Assembly (NCBI GenBank): GCA_002284615.2
Contig: MU069852.1
Location: 137,078 to 151,399 of the forward strand
Direction: 5' to 3'
Length of the DNA: 14,322 nucleotides
From: Dunaliella salina
Lineage: Eukaryota; Chlorophyta; Chlorophyceae; Chlamydomonadales; Dunaliellaceae
A model generated the notes under the pieces. That model was not told where the DNA came from. It made no database searches and was given only the letters and a program-made list of their open reading frames with translations. The translations under genes were made by a program, and so were the position numbers. The stretch's first letter is position 1; each line of letters starts with the position of its first letter. Below, piece by piece: positions 14,293 through 14,322 of the stretch.

Positions 14293-14319
14293 TGAACGCG
14301 CCAGTTCATGGGCACAGTG
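14293..14319. repeat. Right terminal inverted repeat of the CACTA-like element
   Basis: Reverse complement starts CACTGTGCCCATGAACTGG and matches the left terminus (13224-13250) at 26 of 27 positions. Confidence 0.85.
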
Positions 14320-14322
14320 AAT

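Larger units (their letters stand above)
13224..14319. mobile_element. CACTA/EnSpm-like DNA transposon, non-autonomous
   Basis: Terminal inverted repeats of 27 bp with one mismatch begin CACTGTGCCCATGA and go on CTGGCGCGTTCA (13224-13250 and, inverted, 14293-14319). A CACTA/G start, a 3-bp duplication and dense subterminal repeats in both orientations (here the word TGAACGCG) are the marks of the CACTA superfamily. At 1,096 bp it is far too short for a transposase of that family and none is recognised, so it would be mobilised in trans. It landed 33 bp from the 5' end of A-. Base composition is clearly more GC-rich than the neighbours. Three ambiguous bases (13859, 13885, 13924) lie in it. 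Confidence 0.75.

Noticed and set aside
13952..14322. Gene for a 122-residue repeat protein, or a CRISPR array
   Set aside because: The 96-bp units are contiguous, have no spacers, and consist of subterminal transposon words; the protein repeats follow from the unit length being a multiple of three.

Overview
The window looks like nuclear DNA of a eukaryote, probably a green alga. This is inference from three things. First, there are long (CA)n/(GT)n tracts and GTGAGT...TGCAG style splice signals in the left third. Second, the retroelement proteins resemble, as far as I can recall, families of green algae (core chlorophytes such as Dunaliella would fit). Third, two TGTAA motifs, the algal poly(A) signal, follow the stop of one retroelement. 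No species can be named from sequence alone. There is no bacterial operon, rRNA, tRNA or CRISPR array. Most of the window is layered, mostly broken mobile DNA.

Layout. 1-3745: low-complexity, intron-like DNA with microsatellites (1-44, 771-829, 2697-2803), a 79-bp duplication (197-345), a TGCA-rich stretch, and a few short candidate exons on the + strand ending in a possible acidic terminal exon (3620-3745). 3746-4190: nothing recognised. 4190-8874: a nested stack. LINE 'C' lies on the - strand (3' end near 4200, stop at 4283-4285, visible coding back to about 8748-8874). It is split by a + strand element 'A+' (4914-8513). A+ is in turn split by a 454-bp 5'-truncated relative 'B' (5044-5497), which has an 11-bp target duplication. 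8875-9702: spacer with small tandem repeats. 9703-13190: 'A-', a second copy of element A in the opposite orientation, so the two copies face each other tail to tail. A- carries an 89-bp retroposon 'D' (10652-10740) with a 7-bp target duplication. 13224-14319: a CACTA-like DNA transposon with 27-bp inverted termini starting CACTG, a 3-bp AAT duplication and strong subterminal repeats. It ends exactly at the window edge.

How the parts relate. Element A codes, in order, for a Cys-rich zinc-finger-like N-terminus, a central domain that looks like a degenerate N6-adenine methyltransferase (CHPIY where NPPF/Y is expected), an RNase H domain, an HxxxxC zinc knuckle and a PD-(D/E)XK nuclease. I see no reverse transcriptase in either copy, although both start at nearly the same 5' point. 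All five retroelement 3' ends in the window (C, A+, B, A-, D) carry the heptamer CCTTAAT followed by a hairpin, and four of them by a C/T-rich tail. A common 3' recognition module read by one reverse transcriptase, supplied in trans, is the most interesting hypothesis here. Every retroelement ORF except the C-terminal nuclease ORF of A+ and the 250-aa central ORF of A- is frameshifted or has stops.
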